From RYN-230 sp036509255 (GTDB taxonomy: Bacteria; Actinomycetota; Actinomycetes; Streptosporangiales; Streptosporangiaceae): a DNA stretch of 64,000 nucleotides. Numbering within the stretch: position 1 is the stretch's first letter; every line of letters starts with the position of its first letter. The stretch spans positions 1-64,000 of the forward strand of contig DATCFY010000046.1 in the NCBI GenBank assembly GCA_036509255.1. The letters run 5' to 3'. Of the stretch, positions 42,601 to 51,570 are shown one piece after another. A model generated the notes under the pieces. That model was given only the letters and a program-made list of their open reading frames with translations. It had not been told where the DNA came from and searched no databases. Position numbers and translations under genes: made by a program.

Positions 42601-42714
42601 CCTATACAACCGCTCGATGACACCGTTCCAGCGCGACGTATCCGCGAAGGCACCGTGCGCGAGCACGATCGCCGGGTTTACCCCTGGTTGCTCAAACATC
42701 AGGCTCTTCCCCAT
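42601..42714 (-). pseudogene. Alpha/beta hydrolase N-terminal fragment
   Basis: From the ATG at 42714 (or 42699) the minus strand reads NPAIVLAHGAFADTSRWNGV followed by IERL, the N-terminus of an EstC/chloroperoxidase-like alpha/beta hydrolase with the HG oxyanion motif. Homology ends after about 38 residues, at the point where the ribosome site of the epoxide hydrolase begins. The frame is then lost. It is a 3' truncation. The remaining gap 42715-42967 shows no gene. Confidence 0.65.
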
Positions 42715-42967
42715 GTGACCTGAAGTTATGTGGTATAAGCGTCGCACACCCGGCGGCGCCTCACCACCCTTGAAGCCACGGGTCAGGACCCATGTCGTAG
42801 TGCTCGCAACCCAGCGGCAGCCAGCCTGCGACGCAACGCGATGCTCGCGGAGATCAACCGCACCCGGGTGACGCGGGCGGGCTGGCTGAGTGCCCCCCGG
42901 CCACCGCACCGACACCACCACCCGCGCCCAATACTGGGAATGAACGCGGCACAATTCCGGGGGCTTA

Positions 42968-44032
42968 TCAGGTGCTGGCCCGCGCCCAGCACAGCCGCGG
43001 CCCCGCGCCGCGGCGGACCTCCCGGTTCACGGCCAGGTAGTGCAGGTGAGCGACGGTCTCGGCGAGTGCCATCCGGCGCATCGTGCCCAGCGCGTCCCAG
43101 CCGCGTGACCAGGTCAGCTGGGTGGCGATGACCCAGGCCGTGGGCTGTCCCAGCCGGTCGATCACGCGCAGGATCTCCGCACCGCGGTCGTGGTGGTGGG
43201 CGACCAGGGTGGCCGAGCGGACATCCAGGCCGCTGAACCGGTACTCGTGCGCGGGCAGTGCCTCCTCGGCCGCGAAGGTCCCGGCGCGCACCAGCGAGGC
43301 CAGGTAGTCAGTCAGCGGGTCGGCGTCCCCGGCGCTGTGCACCCCGATGTTGGGGCTGATCCGGGGGAGCACGTGGTCACCGGTGAGCAGCACGCCCGCG
43401 GTGGCGTCGTGCAGGCACAGGTGCCCCGGGGTATGCCCGGGAGTCCAGATCGCGCGCACCTCCCGGCCCGCGATGGGCAGGATCTCGCCGTCGCCCACGA
43501 ACCGGTCGGGCTCGGGCATGTCCAGCAAGCCGCTGATCCGGTCCGGGTCCATGACCAGGGCGGGAACCTCCTCCTCGGGCACACCGTGGCCGCGAAGCCA
43601 CTCCTGGTCGGAGCCGGGTTGCCGCTCCCGCCAGAGCCGGGACGGCAGGGTCTCGGCCTCCGCGGGGTGCATCGCGATCCAGGCCCCGCTTTCCTCCCGG
43701 ACCCAGGCGCTCAGCCCGTGATGGTCCGGGTGGATGTGGGTGACGATGACGCCCGTGACGTCGCCGGGCGTCACCCCGGCCGCCGCCAGCCCGGCCGTGA
43801 GGGCGCGCCGGCCGTCCGCGGAGTCCCAGCCGGGATCGACGATCACCGTGCCCGCGTCTGCGGTGAACGCGTAGCTCAGCGTGTACCGCAGCGGGTTGTC
43901 CGGGATGGGGACCGGCACCGACCACAAGCCCGGCCGGACCTGCTCGACAGGCGGCAGCACCCGGGCCCGCCAGGCGTCCCGCTGCTCCGTACCGGTCACC
44001 TGGAAACCGCTGGCCACTTCGGGAACGGTCAT
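42968..44032 (-). CDS. Metallo-beta-lactamase-fold hydrolase
   Basis: A 354-residue MBL-fold enzyme. Zinc-binding sequence: VTHIHPDHHGLSAWV (HxHxDH), IWTPGHTPGHLCLH, VLLTGDHVLPRISPN, and a last histidine in LVAHHHDRGAEIL. An extra C-terminal domain (RLGQPTAWVIATQLTWSRG, TVAHLHYLAVNREVRRG) is the winged-helix-like part of the LACTB2/RNase Z-like lineage of hydrolases that act on thioesters or lactones. The ATG at 44032 overlaps the stop of the TetR gene (ATGA), so the two are cotranscribed. The operators upstream of the TetR gene would thus control both. Confidence 0.87.
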   Translation of the reverse strand: MTVPEVASGFQVTGTEQRDAWRARVLPPVEQVRPGLWSVPVPIPDNPLRYTLSYAFTADAGTVIVDPGWDSADGRRALTAGLAAAGVTPGDVTGVIVTHIHPDHHGLSAWVREESGAWIAMHPAEAETLPSRLWRERQPGSDQEWLRGHGVPEEEVPALVMDPDRISGLLDMPEPDRFVGDGEILPIAGREVRAIWTPGHTPGHLCLHDATAGVLLTGDHVLPRISPNIGVHSAGDADPLTDYLASLVRAGTFAAEEALPAHEYRFSGLDVRSATLVAHHHDRGAEILRVIDRLGQPTAWVIATQLTWSRGWDALGTMRRMALAETVAHLHYLAVNREVRRGAGPRLCWARAST

Positions 44033-44655
44033 GCCCCGCCCGCCGCGGGGTTGGTGACGGCCCGCATCAGGAAGTCGACCAGCCGCCCGGCCTGGGTGCC
44101 GGTGGTCCGGGCCAGCTCGCCGCGCCGGCCGGCGGGCGCGGTCATCGCGTGCACCATGGCCCCGCCCACCAGCGTGTCCAGCAGCAGCGTGACCGACGTG
44201 CCCGGGGCCAGCTCGCCGCGGTCGATGCCCCGGCGGACGATGGCCCGGGCGGCCCGGGTCTGGTCGCGCCGCATCACGTCGTAGTGCTCGGCCACGCCCG
44301 GGATCGCCGCCGCCTCCAGGCCCAGCCGCAGCGCCGTGCGGCCGGTGTCTCCCACATAGATGTCGAAGATCTGGGTGGCCAGCTCGACCAGGTCGCCGTG
44401 CAGGGTGCCGGTGTCCACGTCGGCCACGCAGGCCAGCCGCCAGGTGACCGCGTCGGCCAGGAGCGCTTCCTTGGTGGTCCACCGCAGGTAGAGCGACGCC
44501 TTCCCGACGCCGGCCCGGCGCGCGACCGCCTCCATCGAGAATCCGGCCCAGCCCGCGTCGGCGAACAGGTCGAGTGCGGCCTGGGTAATGCGGCGATCAA
44601 CCCCGGGGTCGCGGGGCCGCCCGGGTGCCACGTGCGCCGTGCTCACCCGCGCCAC
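44029..44655 (-). CDS. TetR-family transcriptional regulator
   Basis: A 208-residue TetR regulator with the helix-turn-helix GFSMEAVARRAGVGKASLYL and RWTTKEALLADAV; the ligand domain is of the TetR C-terminal type that ends LLDTLVGGAMVHAM. It overlaps the downstream MBL gene by 4 bp. Two exact copies of CTGAACG-N5-CGTTCAG lie 41-96 bp upstream between it and the divergent acyl-CoA dehydrogenase, so it likely represses its own operon and possibly the dehydrogenase. The inducer may be an acyl-CoA or lactone, by neighbourhood only. Confidence 0.9.
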   Translation of the reverse strand: MARVSTAHVAPGRPRDPGVDRRITQAALDLFADAGWAGFSMEAVARRAGVGKASLYLRWTTKEALLADAVTWRLACVADVDTGTLHGDLVELATQIFDIYVGDTGRTALRLGLEAAAIPGVAEHYDVMRRDQTRAARAIVRRGIDRGELAPGTSVTLLLDTLVGGAMVHAMTAPAGRRGELARTTGTQAGRLVDFLMRAVTNPAAGGA

Positions 44656-44695
44656 CTTCCCGCCGGTCCAGGCCTGGATGCGGCCCGCCCTATTA

Positions 44696-44751
44696 CTGAA
44701 CGCACCACGTTCAGGCTAAGTGGCCCAGGAAACTGAACGCAAGCCGTTCAG
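44696..44751. promoter_or_regulatory. Two TetR operators
   Basis: CTGAACGCACCACGTTCAG (44696-44714) and CTGAACGCAAGCCGTTCAG (44733-44751) have identical 7-bp arms with five-base spacers. They are 37 bp apart centre to centre, between the TetR gene and the acyl-CoA dehydrogenase. The rest of the 310-bp gap up to 44965 has no gene and no further repeat I can see. Confidence 0.8.
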
Positions 44752-44965
44752 CTATTCTCCGGCCGCTCTCCGCGCCGGTCTGCGCGTCCCCGGTTGTCCC
44801 GCTGCAGGCCCGCAACGAAAACCGTCCCGGGCTGATCCTCCCGTGTCACCGTCATCCCGGGCGCGCCCAGGTCGTTGGGCCGTGGTTGGCTGGGATGGCA
44901 GCGGGAATGGTGCTGTCGCGCCCGCCTGCCCCGCGCCCCCCACCCCGGGTCATCAGGAGCTCGCC

Positions 44966-46105
44966 ATGACCGTGGACCGGATGCTGCCCAGTCAAGAGGC
45001 CGCTGACCTGCTCGACCTGACCCGGCAGCTGGCCGACCGGGAGCTCGCGCCCCGCGTCGCCGAGGCCGAGGCCACGGAGACCTTCCCCGCCGAGGTCTTC
45101 AAGATCATCGGTGCGGCGGGACTCCTCGGCCTGCCGTATCCCGAGTCGCTGGGCGGCGGCGGCCAGCCGTACGAGGTGTACCTCCAGGTCCTGGAAGAGC
45201 TGGCGATGCGGTGGGCCGCGGTCGCGGTCACGGTGAGCGTGCACGGCCTGTCGTGCTTCCCGCTGGCCACCTTCGGCACCCCGGAGCAGCAGGAGCGATG
45301 GCTGCCAGATCTGCTCGGCGGCGGCCTGCTGGGCGCATACAGCCTGTCCGAGCCGCAGGCGGGCTCGGACGCGGCCGCGCTGGCCTGCGCGGCAGAGCGG
45401 GACGCGGGCGGCTACGTCATCACCGGCACCAAGGCCTGGATCACAGGGGGCGGGAACGCCGATTCGTACACGCTGTTCGCCCGCACGGCTCCGGGGAGCC
45501 AGGGGGTCTCCTGCTTCCTTGTGCCGGCCGGCCGGCCTGGCCTGTCGTTCGGCGCGCCGGAGCGGAAGATGGGGCTGCGGGCGGTCCCGACGACTAGTGC
45601 TCATTACGACGGCGTGCGGCTGCCCGCGGACCGCCTGATCGGGGCCGAGGGGCAGGGGCTGCGGATCGCGTTCAGCGCGCTGGACTCGGGACGGCTCGGC
45701 ATCGCGGCCGTGGCGACCGGCCTGGCCCAGGCCGCGCTGGACTACGCGGCTGGCTACGCGAAGGAGCGGCGGACGTTCGGCCAGCGGATCATCGACCACG
45801 AGGGCCTGGCCTTCCTGCTGGCGGACATGGCGGCCGCGGTCGGCGCGGCCCGGGCGACCTACCTGGACGCGGCGCGCCGCCGGGATGCCGGGCGCCCGTA
45901 CAGCCAGCAGGCCAGCGTGGCCAAGCTGGTCGCAACCGACGCGGCCATGAAGGTGACCACCGACGCCGTCCAGGTCCTCGGCGGCTACGGCTACAGCCAG
46001 GAATTCCCGGTGGAGCGCTACCTGCGCGAGGCCAAGATCATGCAGATCTTCGAGGGCACGAACCAGATCCAGCGCCTGGTCATCAGCCGCCACCTGGCCT
46101 CCTGA
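44966..46105 (+). CDS. Acyl-CoA dehydrogenase
   Basis: A 379-residue acyl-CoA dehydrogenase. It shows the N-terminal helical domain, GAYSLSEPQAGSDAAAL and YVITGTKAWITGGGNADSYT of the middle beta domain, and the C-terminal ERRTFGQRIIDHEGLAFLLA, AVQVLGGYGYSQEFPVERYL and QIFEGTNQIQRL. The catalytic base is the Glu in FEGTNQ, as in short/medium-chain enzymes. ATG 44966 has AGGAGC nine bases upstream; a longer open frame upstream is not supported. The enzyme introduces the alpha-beta double bond in acyl-CoA. The neighbouring racemase at 46139 suggests 2-methyl-branched acyl substrates. Confidence 0.93.
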   Translation: MTVDRMLPSQEAADLLDLTRQLADRELAPRVAEAEATETFPAEVFKIIGAAGLLGLPYPESLGGGGQPYEVYLQVLEELAMRWAAVAVTVSVHGLSCFPLATFGTPEQQERWLPDLLGGGLLGAYSLSEPQAGSDAAALACAAERDAGGYVITGTKAWITGGGNADSYTLFARTAPGSQGVSCFLVPAGRPGLSFGAPERKMGLRAVPTTSAHYDGVRLPADRLIGAEGQGLRIAFSALDSGRLGIAAVATGLAQAALDYAAGYAKERRTFGQRIIDHEGLAFLLADMAAAVGAARATYLDAARRRDAGRPYSQQASVAKLVATDAAMKVTTDAVQVLGGYGYSQEFPVERYLREAKIMQIFEGTNQIQRLVISRHLAS

Positions 46106-46138
46106 GGACGCTGCCCAGGCGGCCAGGCATCCCCGTGG

Positions 46139-47230
46139 TCAGGCATCCCAGTCGGCCAGCACGGCCTTGGTGTCGGCGCCGGGGACCGGGGGAGGGGACG
46201 GCGTGGCCGGCGGGGTCCGGGAGAACCGGGGGGCCGGGGCGGCCTGCGGTATCCCGTCCAGCGTGATCACCGTCTCCCGGGCGGTGATGTGCGGGGCGCT
46301 GGCCGCCTCACCGAAGGACAGCACCGGGGTGACGCACGCGTCGGTACCGGCGAAGATTCCCGCCCACTCGTCGCGGGTGCGGCTGGCGATCACCTCAGTG
46401 AACCGGTCCCGCAGCCGTGGCCAGCCGGAGCGGTCCATCTGCTCCGGCAGGTCCTCCCCGGCGATCCCCAGCCCGGCCAGGAACTGTTCGTAGAACTGTG
46501 GCTCCAGCGCGCCCACCGCGATCCACTGTCCATCGGCGCAGGTGTAGGTGTCATAGAACGGAGCAGCCCCGTCGAGCAGGTTGGCCGAGCGGTCGTCGGT
46601 CCAGGCGCCCACGCCGCGGAGGGCCCAGACCATCTGCGCCAGGACGCTGGCCCCGTCCACCATGGCCGTGTCCACTATCTGCCCGGCGCCGGACCGCTGC
46701 CGCTCCCAGAGCGCGGCCAGCACCCCGGCCATCAGGAACATGGAGCCGCCGCCGAAGTCACCGACGAGGTTGAGCGGCACGGCAGGCCGGTCACCGGCCC
46801 CGATGGCGTGCAGCGCGCCGGTGACCGAGATGTAGTTGATGTCATGCCCGGCCCGGGCGGCCATGGGCCCGTCCTGGCCCCATCCGGTCATCCGCCCGTA
46901 GACCAGCCCCGGGTTCACCGCGTGGCACTCCTGCGGGCCGACCCCCAGGCGTTCGGCCACGCCCGGCCGGTAACCCTCGAGGAGCACGTCGGCCTTGGCC
47001 ACCAGGCGCAGCAGCAGTTCCCGCCCGGCGGGGGTCTTCAGGTCGGCCGCCACCGAGCGGCGGCTGCGCAGGGTGTAGTCGGGTCGGCCGGCGGCCGGGT
47101 CGAACACGGCGGTGGGCCGCTCCACCCGGACCACATCGGCGCCGAGGTCGCCGAGCATCATCGCCGCGTGCGGCACCGGGCCGATCCCGGCGAGTTCAAC
47201 TACCCGCAGACCGGTGAGCGGACCAGGCAT
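46139..47230 (-). CDS. mcr: Alpha-methylacyl-CoA racemase (CoA-transferase family III)
   Basis: This 363-residue protein is a family III CoA-transferase of the AMACR branch. It starts GLRVVELAGIGPVPHAAMML with GDLGADVVRVERP. GLVYGRMTGWGQDGPMAARA and GHDINYISVTGALHAIG follow with the catalytic His, NLVGDFGGGSMFLMAG with the catalytic Asp, and GAAPFYDTYTCADGQWIAVG with the Glu region. AMACR turns (R)-2-methylacyl-CoA into the (S) form so that acyl-CoA dehydrogenases can use it. It converges on the acyl-CoA dehydrogenase 33 bp away, consistent with branched-chain lipid breakdown. Confidence 0.9.
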   Translation of the reverse strand: MPGPLTGLRVVELAGIGPVPHAAMMLGDLGADVVRVERPTAVFDPAAGRPDYTLRSRRSVAADLKTPAGRELLLRLVAKADVLLEGYRPGVAERLGVGPQECHAVNPGLVYGRMTGWGQDGPMAARAGHDINYISVTGALHAIGAGDRPAVPLNLVGDFGGGSMFLMAGVLAALWERQRSGAGQIVDTAMVDGASVLAQMVWALRGVGAWTDDRSANLLDGAAPFYDTYTCADGQWIAVGALEPQFYEQFLAGLGIAGEDLPEQMDRSGWPRLRDRFTEVIASRTRDEWAGIFAGTDACVTPVLSFGEAASAPHITARETVITLDGIPQAAPAPRFSRTPPATPSPPPVPGADTKAVLADWDA

Positions 47231-47466
47231 GCGCAGCCCCTTTCAGCCAGCCTCGTGCCTCATCGGGGGCAGTATGGCATTCCTGGGCTGGTCCGGCCCG
47301 ACCCGGAGGCTGGCCGGGGGCCACGGGAGACCAGGCAGATGCGGCCCCCGATGCCGCTAGGATTCGTGCAGGATGTCCGGGGATATGCTGGCGGACAGCG
47401 GTCCGGGCCGACAGCCCGTAGGAGGCAAGGCTGCGCACTCGTGCCTCGCTCCGGCCAAAACTGCTC

Positions 47467-48357
47467 ATGGCCGGGCTTAGCGTGCTTATGGTTCTGGGCG
47501 GTCTTAGCTGCTCGTCCGCGTCCGGGCAGAAAGCCAGCGCCCCGCCGTGGAAGCTCACCTGGACTGATACCTTCAACGGCCCGGCGGACTCTGGGGTCAA
47601 CACCAAGTACTGGGAGTACAACACCGGCCACGGCGTCTTCGGCACCAACGAGATCGAGACGATGACGCCGTCGAAGTACAACGTGCATATCGACGGGCAC
47701 GGGAACCTCGACATCATCGTCCTCGGCCACGGCGCGGCCGGGGACCCCAAGGCCGCGTGGACCTCAGGCCGGATCGAGACCCGCGCCAACCGGCTGTTCA
47801 AGGCGCCGGCCGGCGGCGAGATGATGGTGACCGCCTCCATCAAGCAGCCAGGGGTGCCCCACGCGCTGGGCTACTGGCCCGGCTTCTGGATGCTGGGCCG
47901 GACAGCGTGGCCGGGCACCGGGGAGATGGACATCATGGAGGATGTCGACGGTCTCAGCATGGATTCCGGGACCCTGCACTGCGGCAACCTCACGCAGAAG
48001 AACCCGAACGGAACGTTCGGCCCCTGCCACGAGACGTACGGCCTGGGCAGCGGGCTGCGGCCGTGCCCAGGCTGCCAGACGTCCTTCAACACCTACTCGG
48101 TGATCATCGACCGGCGTTACCCCGGCCACGAGCAGGTCCGCTGGTACCTCAACGGGCACGAGTTCTACAGCGTGAGCGAGAGCCGCGTCGGTGCTGCGGC
48201 CTGGACCAAGGGCGTCGATGACGGCCACTCGATCCTGCTGGATGTGGCGGTGGGCGGGGCGTTCCCCGACACCCAGTGCCGGTGCAGCACCCCCACTAAC
48301 CAGACTTCGTCCCAGGGCACCATGGTCGTGCGCTACGTGAGCGTCTACACGAACTGA
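47467..48357 (+). CDS. GH16 glycoside hydrolase (beta-glucanase type)
   Basis: A 296-residue GH16 enzyme with an N-terminal hydrophobic stretch (MAGLSVLMVLGGLSCSSASG), either a short signal peptide or a lipoprotein signal with a poor lipobox. The mature part has FNGPADSGVNTKYWEYNTGH and SGRIETRANRLFKAP. The catalytic motif is GEMDIMEDV, with the nucleophile and acid/base Glu in ExDxxE order. LNGHEFYSVSESRVGAAAW and ILLDVAVGGAFPDTQ follow. It cuts beta-1,3/1,4-linked glucans or related polymers outside the cell. Next to it are a GT39-like protein and a cellulose-synthase-like enzyme, so it may trim the polymer made there. Confidence 0.87.
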   Translation: MAGLSVLMVLGGLSCSSASGQKASAPPWKLTWTDTFNGPADSGVNTKYWEYNTGHGVFGTNEIETMTPSKYNVHIDGHGNLDIIVLGHGAAGDPKAAWTSGRIETRANRLFKAPAGGEMMVTASIKQPGVPHALGYWPGFWMLGRTAWPGTGEMDIMEDVDGLSMDSGTLHCGNLTQKNPNGTFGPCHETYGLGSGLRPCPGCQTSFNTYSVIIDRRYPGHEQVRWYLNGHEFYSVSESRVGAAAWTKGVDDGHSILLDVAVGGAFPDTQCRCSTPTNQTSSQGTMVVRYVSVYTN

Positions 48358-48384
48358 TCCCGCCGGGTCAGGGGCCGGTGCACG

Positions 48385-51300
48385 TCAACTGGCCTGGCGG
48401 GTCGGGGGGCCGACTTCCGCGAGCTTGGTGCCGAGGTCAGGGTATTTGTGGCTGGCGTGCTGGAAGACCCGGCCGGGTCCCGGACGGGTCCCCTTGACCC
48501 AGATGAAGTAGTCGCCGGGGCCGAATACGTCAGTGATGTGGATCTCGGCGGCCAGGTAGTAGTCCTTGCTGGCCGAGAGGGCCTGGGCCAGGACCGCATC
48601 CGCGGCCGCGGTCACCTCGTTGTCGTAGGTCACCACGTGGAAATAGCCGGCGTCCACGGCCGCGGTGAAGCCGACCGTCCCGCTGAGCAGCACCTTGTTC
48701 TTGTTCTTGTAGTTGATGTAGAACGTCGAGATGAACTGACGGGGCTGTGCGTCCGGGTGGCCCAGCAGGTAGTAGATGGGAACCTCAGGCACCTCGACCA
48801 GGTACATGGCCTTCGGCTTCAGGTACTGGGAGAAGGCCCGCACAAACTGCGTCGAGTTGGGCCACACCTGATAGAGATGGGTTGTCTGGACCAGGCCAAG
48901 CACGAGGGCCAGACTCCAGATCCCGACGGCGATGTGCGGCCGGCGGAAGTGATCACCCAGCAGGCGAGCCAGCCCCACGCCCGCCATGGGTGCGGCGAAG
49001 AACAGGCCGAACCCGATGTGCTTCTGGAACGAGATGTCGGTGTGCAGATGGGCCTGGTACGCGGGCGCTAGCAGCGCGGTCCCGGTGAGGAGGACCCCCA
49101 GGCACACCCGCCGGAAGCGGCCGCCCGCCGGTGCGATGAGTTCTTCCGGCTCGGTGCGGACCCGGTGGACATAGACGGCCGTGCCGATCACCGCCAGCAC
49201 GAAGATCACGCCACCCCACTCGGCGCTTTCCTTCAGCAGCGTGCTCACCGGGGTGAGGCCCTGCACGCGGTTCGTGGTGGTGCTCGAGATAGCCGTCATG
49301 TACGCCTTGCCGCCGAGTTTCAGCGCCCCGTAGAGCAGGGCTCCCACCGCGGCGACAAAGGCAGGCGGGTAGAGCAGAACCCGGCGGCCGCGCAGCGGCC
49401 AGCCCGCCACCGCGGGCAGGACGGCGAGGGTGGGCACGAACAGGAGGCCGGCGTACTTGACTCCGACCGCGAGCGCGGCCACCGGAGCGGCCATTAAAAA
49501 GACGGGCCACCGGAAAGCTGCCGTGCGGACCACGATCCACGCCGCGCAGGCCAGCAGGAACAGGCAGGTCGCGTCGTAGGTCGCGAAGTTGCCCAGGAAG
49601 ATCGCCGACTCGCACACCGAGAACAGCACGGCCGCGCACAATGCGATCCGCTCGTTGAACAGGCGGCGGCTCAGGGCGTACAGCAAGACGGTGATCGAGA
49701 GCATCTCGGCCAGGCTGAGCATCCGCGCGGCCGTGAGCCCGCCGATCCCGTTGAGGAACCCGGCTGCCACCGGGTAGAGCACGGGGGAGCCGGAGAAGTA
49801 GGCCGCGTACTGGCCTTGCAGCGCTGTGCCGTGCAGCAGATGCTGCAGTTCCATGTGACCTGAGTAGACGTACAGCGCCTCGTCCTCGAAGGCCGTGTTG
49901 TGCAGCCGCAGTGACAAGACCGCTTGCAGGATCAGGACACACAGCAGCAAGAGCCGGCTGACCCGGGTGCGCCGCCGGGTCGTCAGGTAGCCCGGCTCGG
50001 CCTCAGGCTGCTCCCCGGGCCGGGGCGGAGCCGGCGGAAGCGCCACCGGCTTTCCGGAACGAGGCCGCTGCGGCACGGGCGTCAGGACGGCGGTATCCGC
50101 GGCGGACGGGGCCGGCGTGACGGATACCACGCTCTCGCTTCGCGGTTGCGGCAGCGCGATGGTGGTCTCAGTCGCGGACGTCGTGAGCGTGACGCTTACC
50201 GGTGGCTCGTCGATAGGGATCACGTAGGACTGGGTTACTTCGGTGCCGGGGGAGGGCGCGGCGGACCCGGCGCGGTCCAGTTGGGTGGTTGCCGTGGGGT
50301 TCGCCTGGCTGGTCTGCGCCGTGGCAGGCTGGGTGGTGTCGGTCGCGGCCGGCGCGGCTTCGCCGGTGACTGTGGAGGCGATCTCGGACACCGTGGCGTC
50401 GATGGCCTCGAGCGCCTCAGCGGTCATGGCTTCGATGGTTTCGATGGCTTTAGCCGTCTTGGCCTCGATGGCTTCGATGGCCCCGACCGTCTCCAAGGCT
50501 TCAGCCGTCCGGGCCTCGAGCCCGTCGATGGTCGTGGCTTCCAGGACGTCAATAGCCTGGAGCGCCTCGACAGCCTGGGCCGGGACCGCCGTGGTCTCGA
50601 TGGTCGTGGCCTGGTCTGCTGTGGCCTGGTCCGCCTTGGCATCGATGGCGGTCTTCAAGTCAGCCAGGCTGAGCCTGGTGAGCGTCTCGGCACTCGGGCG
50701 GTTCGCCGCCGGCAGGGTGGCTGCCTCCGGCCCACTGACGCCCGCGGCTGTCTCCGCTGCGGCCACCTTCGCTGCGGCCGTCTCGCCCTCAGCCTCAGGC
50801 TCATCCCCGGCCTTGGCGTCCACGTCAGTCTGAGCCTTTGCGCCAGCCTGAGCGTCAGCGGTGGCCGCGCGCGTGGGGAGCGGGCCGATCACGGTGACGG
50901 CGTCAGCCTCAGCGGTGGCCGCGCCCGTGGGGAGCGGGCCGATCACGGTGACGGCGTCAGCCTCAGCGACGGCCTTGGTCTCGGTCTCGGATTCGGATTC
51001 GGATTCGGATTCGGTCCCAGCCTCGGTCTGGGTCTCGGCCTCGGACTCGGCGACCTTGGCCTCGGCGGGCTCGGCCCGGTCCGCTTCATCCTGCCCGGCG
51101 TCGGCCGGCTGGATCTCCCCGGACTCGCCCGCCGCCGGCCCGGCCGCTGTCCCGGCTCGCCCGCCGCCGGATGCCGCCTCAGCCTCGGTATCGCGCGCTG
51201 ACGGCTTCCCGGTGCCCCGGCGCGTGGCCGGCGCGTTACCCAGGTGGGCAGGCAGGGTGATGCTTTTCAGGAACGCGGCCGTGCTCTCCGGGGTCTTCTT

Positions 51301-51570
51301 CTCCGCTGAGCCGGGCCGGTGGTGCAGCCACGCGGGCAGCACCACGGTCTCGGCGTCGGTCAGGACGTCGGGCCGGTCCTCACCGGACGGGCCGAACACG
51401 GAGCGGCTCGACCGCTTCCGCGGAGCTGCTGCCGGACTGCGGTCACCATTCTCGTCCGGGCGTGCCTGCTCCTGACGTTCCTCCTCCTGACGTGCCTGCC
51501 CCGGGCGTGCCCGGCCACGTTGCCAGCCGCGACGCGCCTTGGGGGGCTCGTCCTCCTGGGTGCGCTTCAC
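48385..51570 (-). CDS. GT39-like membrane protein with a long low-complexity N-terminal extension
   Basis: This 1061-residue protein begins with about 530 residues of cytoplasmic, charged and Ala/Thr/Glu-rich sequence. It includes helical repeats (LETVGAIEAIEAKTAKAIET), a Ser-Glu run from a 6-bp repeat, and a duplicated 18-residue unit. From about residue 545 it is a multi-pass membrane protein (first helix LLLLCVLILQAVLSLRL) with the GT-C loop HNTAFEDEALYVYSGHMEL, YFSGSPVLYPVAAGFLNGIG and FLGNFATYDATCLFLLACAA. It ends in an outer domain. It is paralogous to 17168-18787. The GTG at 51570 directly follows the stop of the cellulose-synthase-like gene, so translation is probably coupled. Role inferred: adds sugars from a lipid donor to an exported polymer. 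Confidence 0.78.
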   Translation of the reverse strand: MKRTQEDEPPKARRGWQRGRARPGQARQEEERQEQARPDENGDRSPAAAPRKRSSRSVFGPSGEDRPDVLTDAETVVLPAWLHHRPGSAEKKTPESTAAFLKSITLPAHLGNAPATRRGTGKPSARDTEAEAASGGGRAGTAAGPAAGESGEIQPADAGQDEADRAEPAEAKVAESEAETQTEAGTESESESESETETKAVAEADAVTVIGPLPTGAATAEADAVTVIGPLPTRAATADAQAGAKAQTDVDAKAGDEPEAEGETAAAKVAAAETAAGVSGPEAATLPAANRPSAETLTRLSLADLKTAIDAKADQATADQATTIETTAVPAQAVEALQAIDVLEATTIDGLEARTAEALETVGAIEAIEAKTAKAIETIEAMTAEALEAIDATVSEIASTVTGEAAPAATDTTQPATAQTSQANPTATTQLDRAGSAAPSPGTEVTQSYVIPIDEPPVSVTLTTSATETTIALPQPRSESVVSVTPAPSAADTAVLTPVPQRPRSGKPVALPPAPPRPGEQPEAEPGYLTTRRRTRVSRLLLLCVLILQAVLSLRLHNTAFEDEALYVYSGHMELQHLLHGTALQGQYAAYFSGSPVLYPVAAGFLNGIGGLTAARMLSLAEMLSITVLLYALSRRLFNERIALCAAVLFSVCESAIFLGNFATYDATCLFLLACAAWIVVRTAAFRWPVFLMAAPVAALAVGVKYAGLLFVPTLAVLPAVAGWPLRGRRVLLYPPAFVAAVGALLYGALKLGGKAYMTAISSTTTNRVQGLTPVSTLLKESAEWGGVIFVLAVIGTAVYVHRVRTEPEELIAPAGGRFRRVCLGVLLTGTALLAPAYQAHLHTDISFQKHIGFGLFFAAPMAGVGLARLLGDHFRRPHIAVGIWSLALVLGLVQTTHLYQVWPNSTQFVRAFSQYLKPKAMYLVEVPEVPIYYLLGHPDAQPRQFISTFYINYKNKNKVLLSGTVGFTAAVDAGYFHVVTYDNEVTAAADAVLAQALSASKDYYLAAEIHITDVFGPGDYFIWVKGTRPGPGRVFQHASHKYPDLGTKLAEVGPPTRQAS
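50857..50964. repeat. 54-bp tandem duplication in the GT39-like gene
   Basis: Two 54-bp units (50857-50910 and 50911-50964) differ at one base and encode two copies of an 18-residue block containing ADAVTVIGPLPT. A GGATTC-type 6-bp repeat (about 50994-51020) encodes the Ser-Glu run in the same N-terminal extension. Confidence 0.85.
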
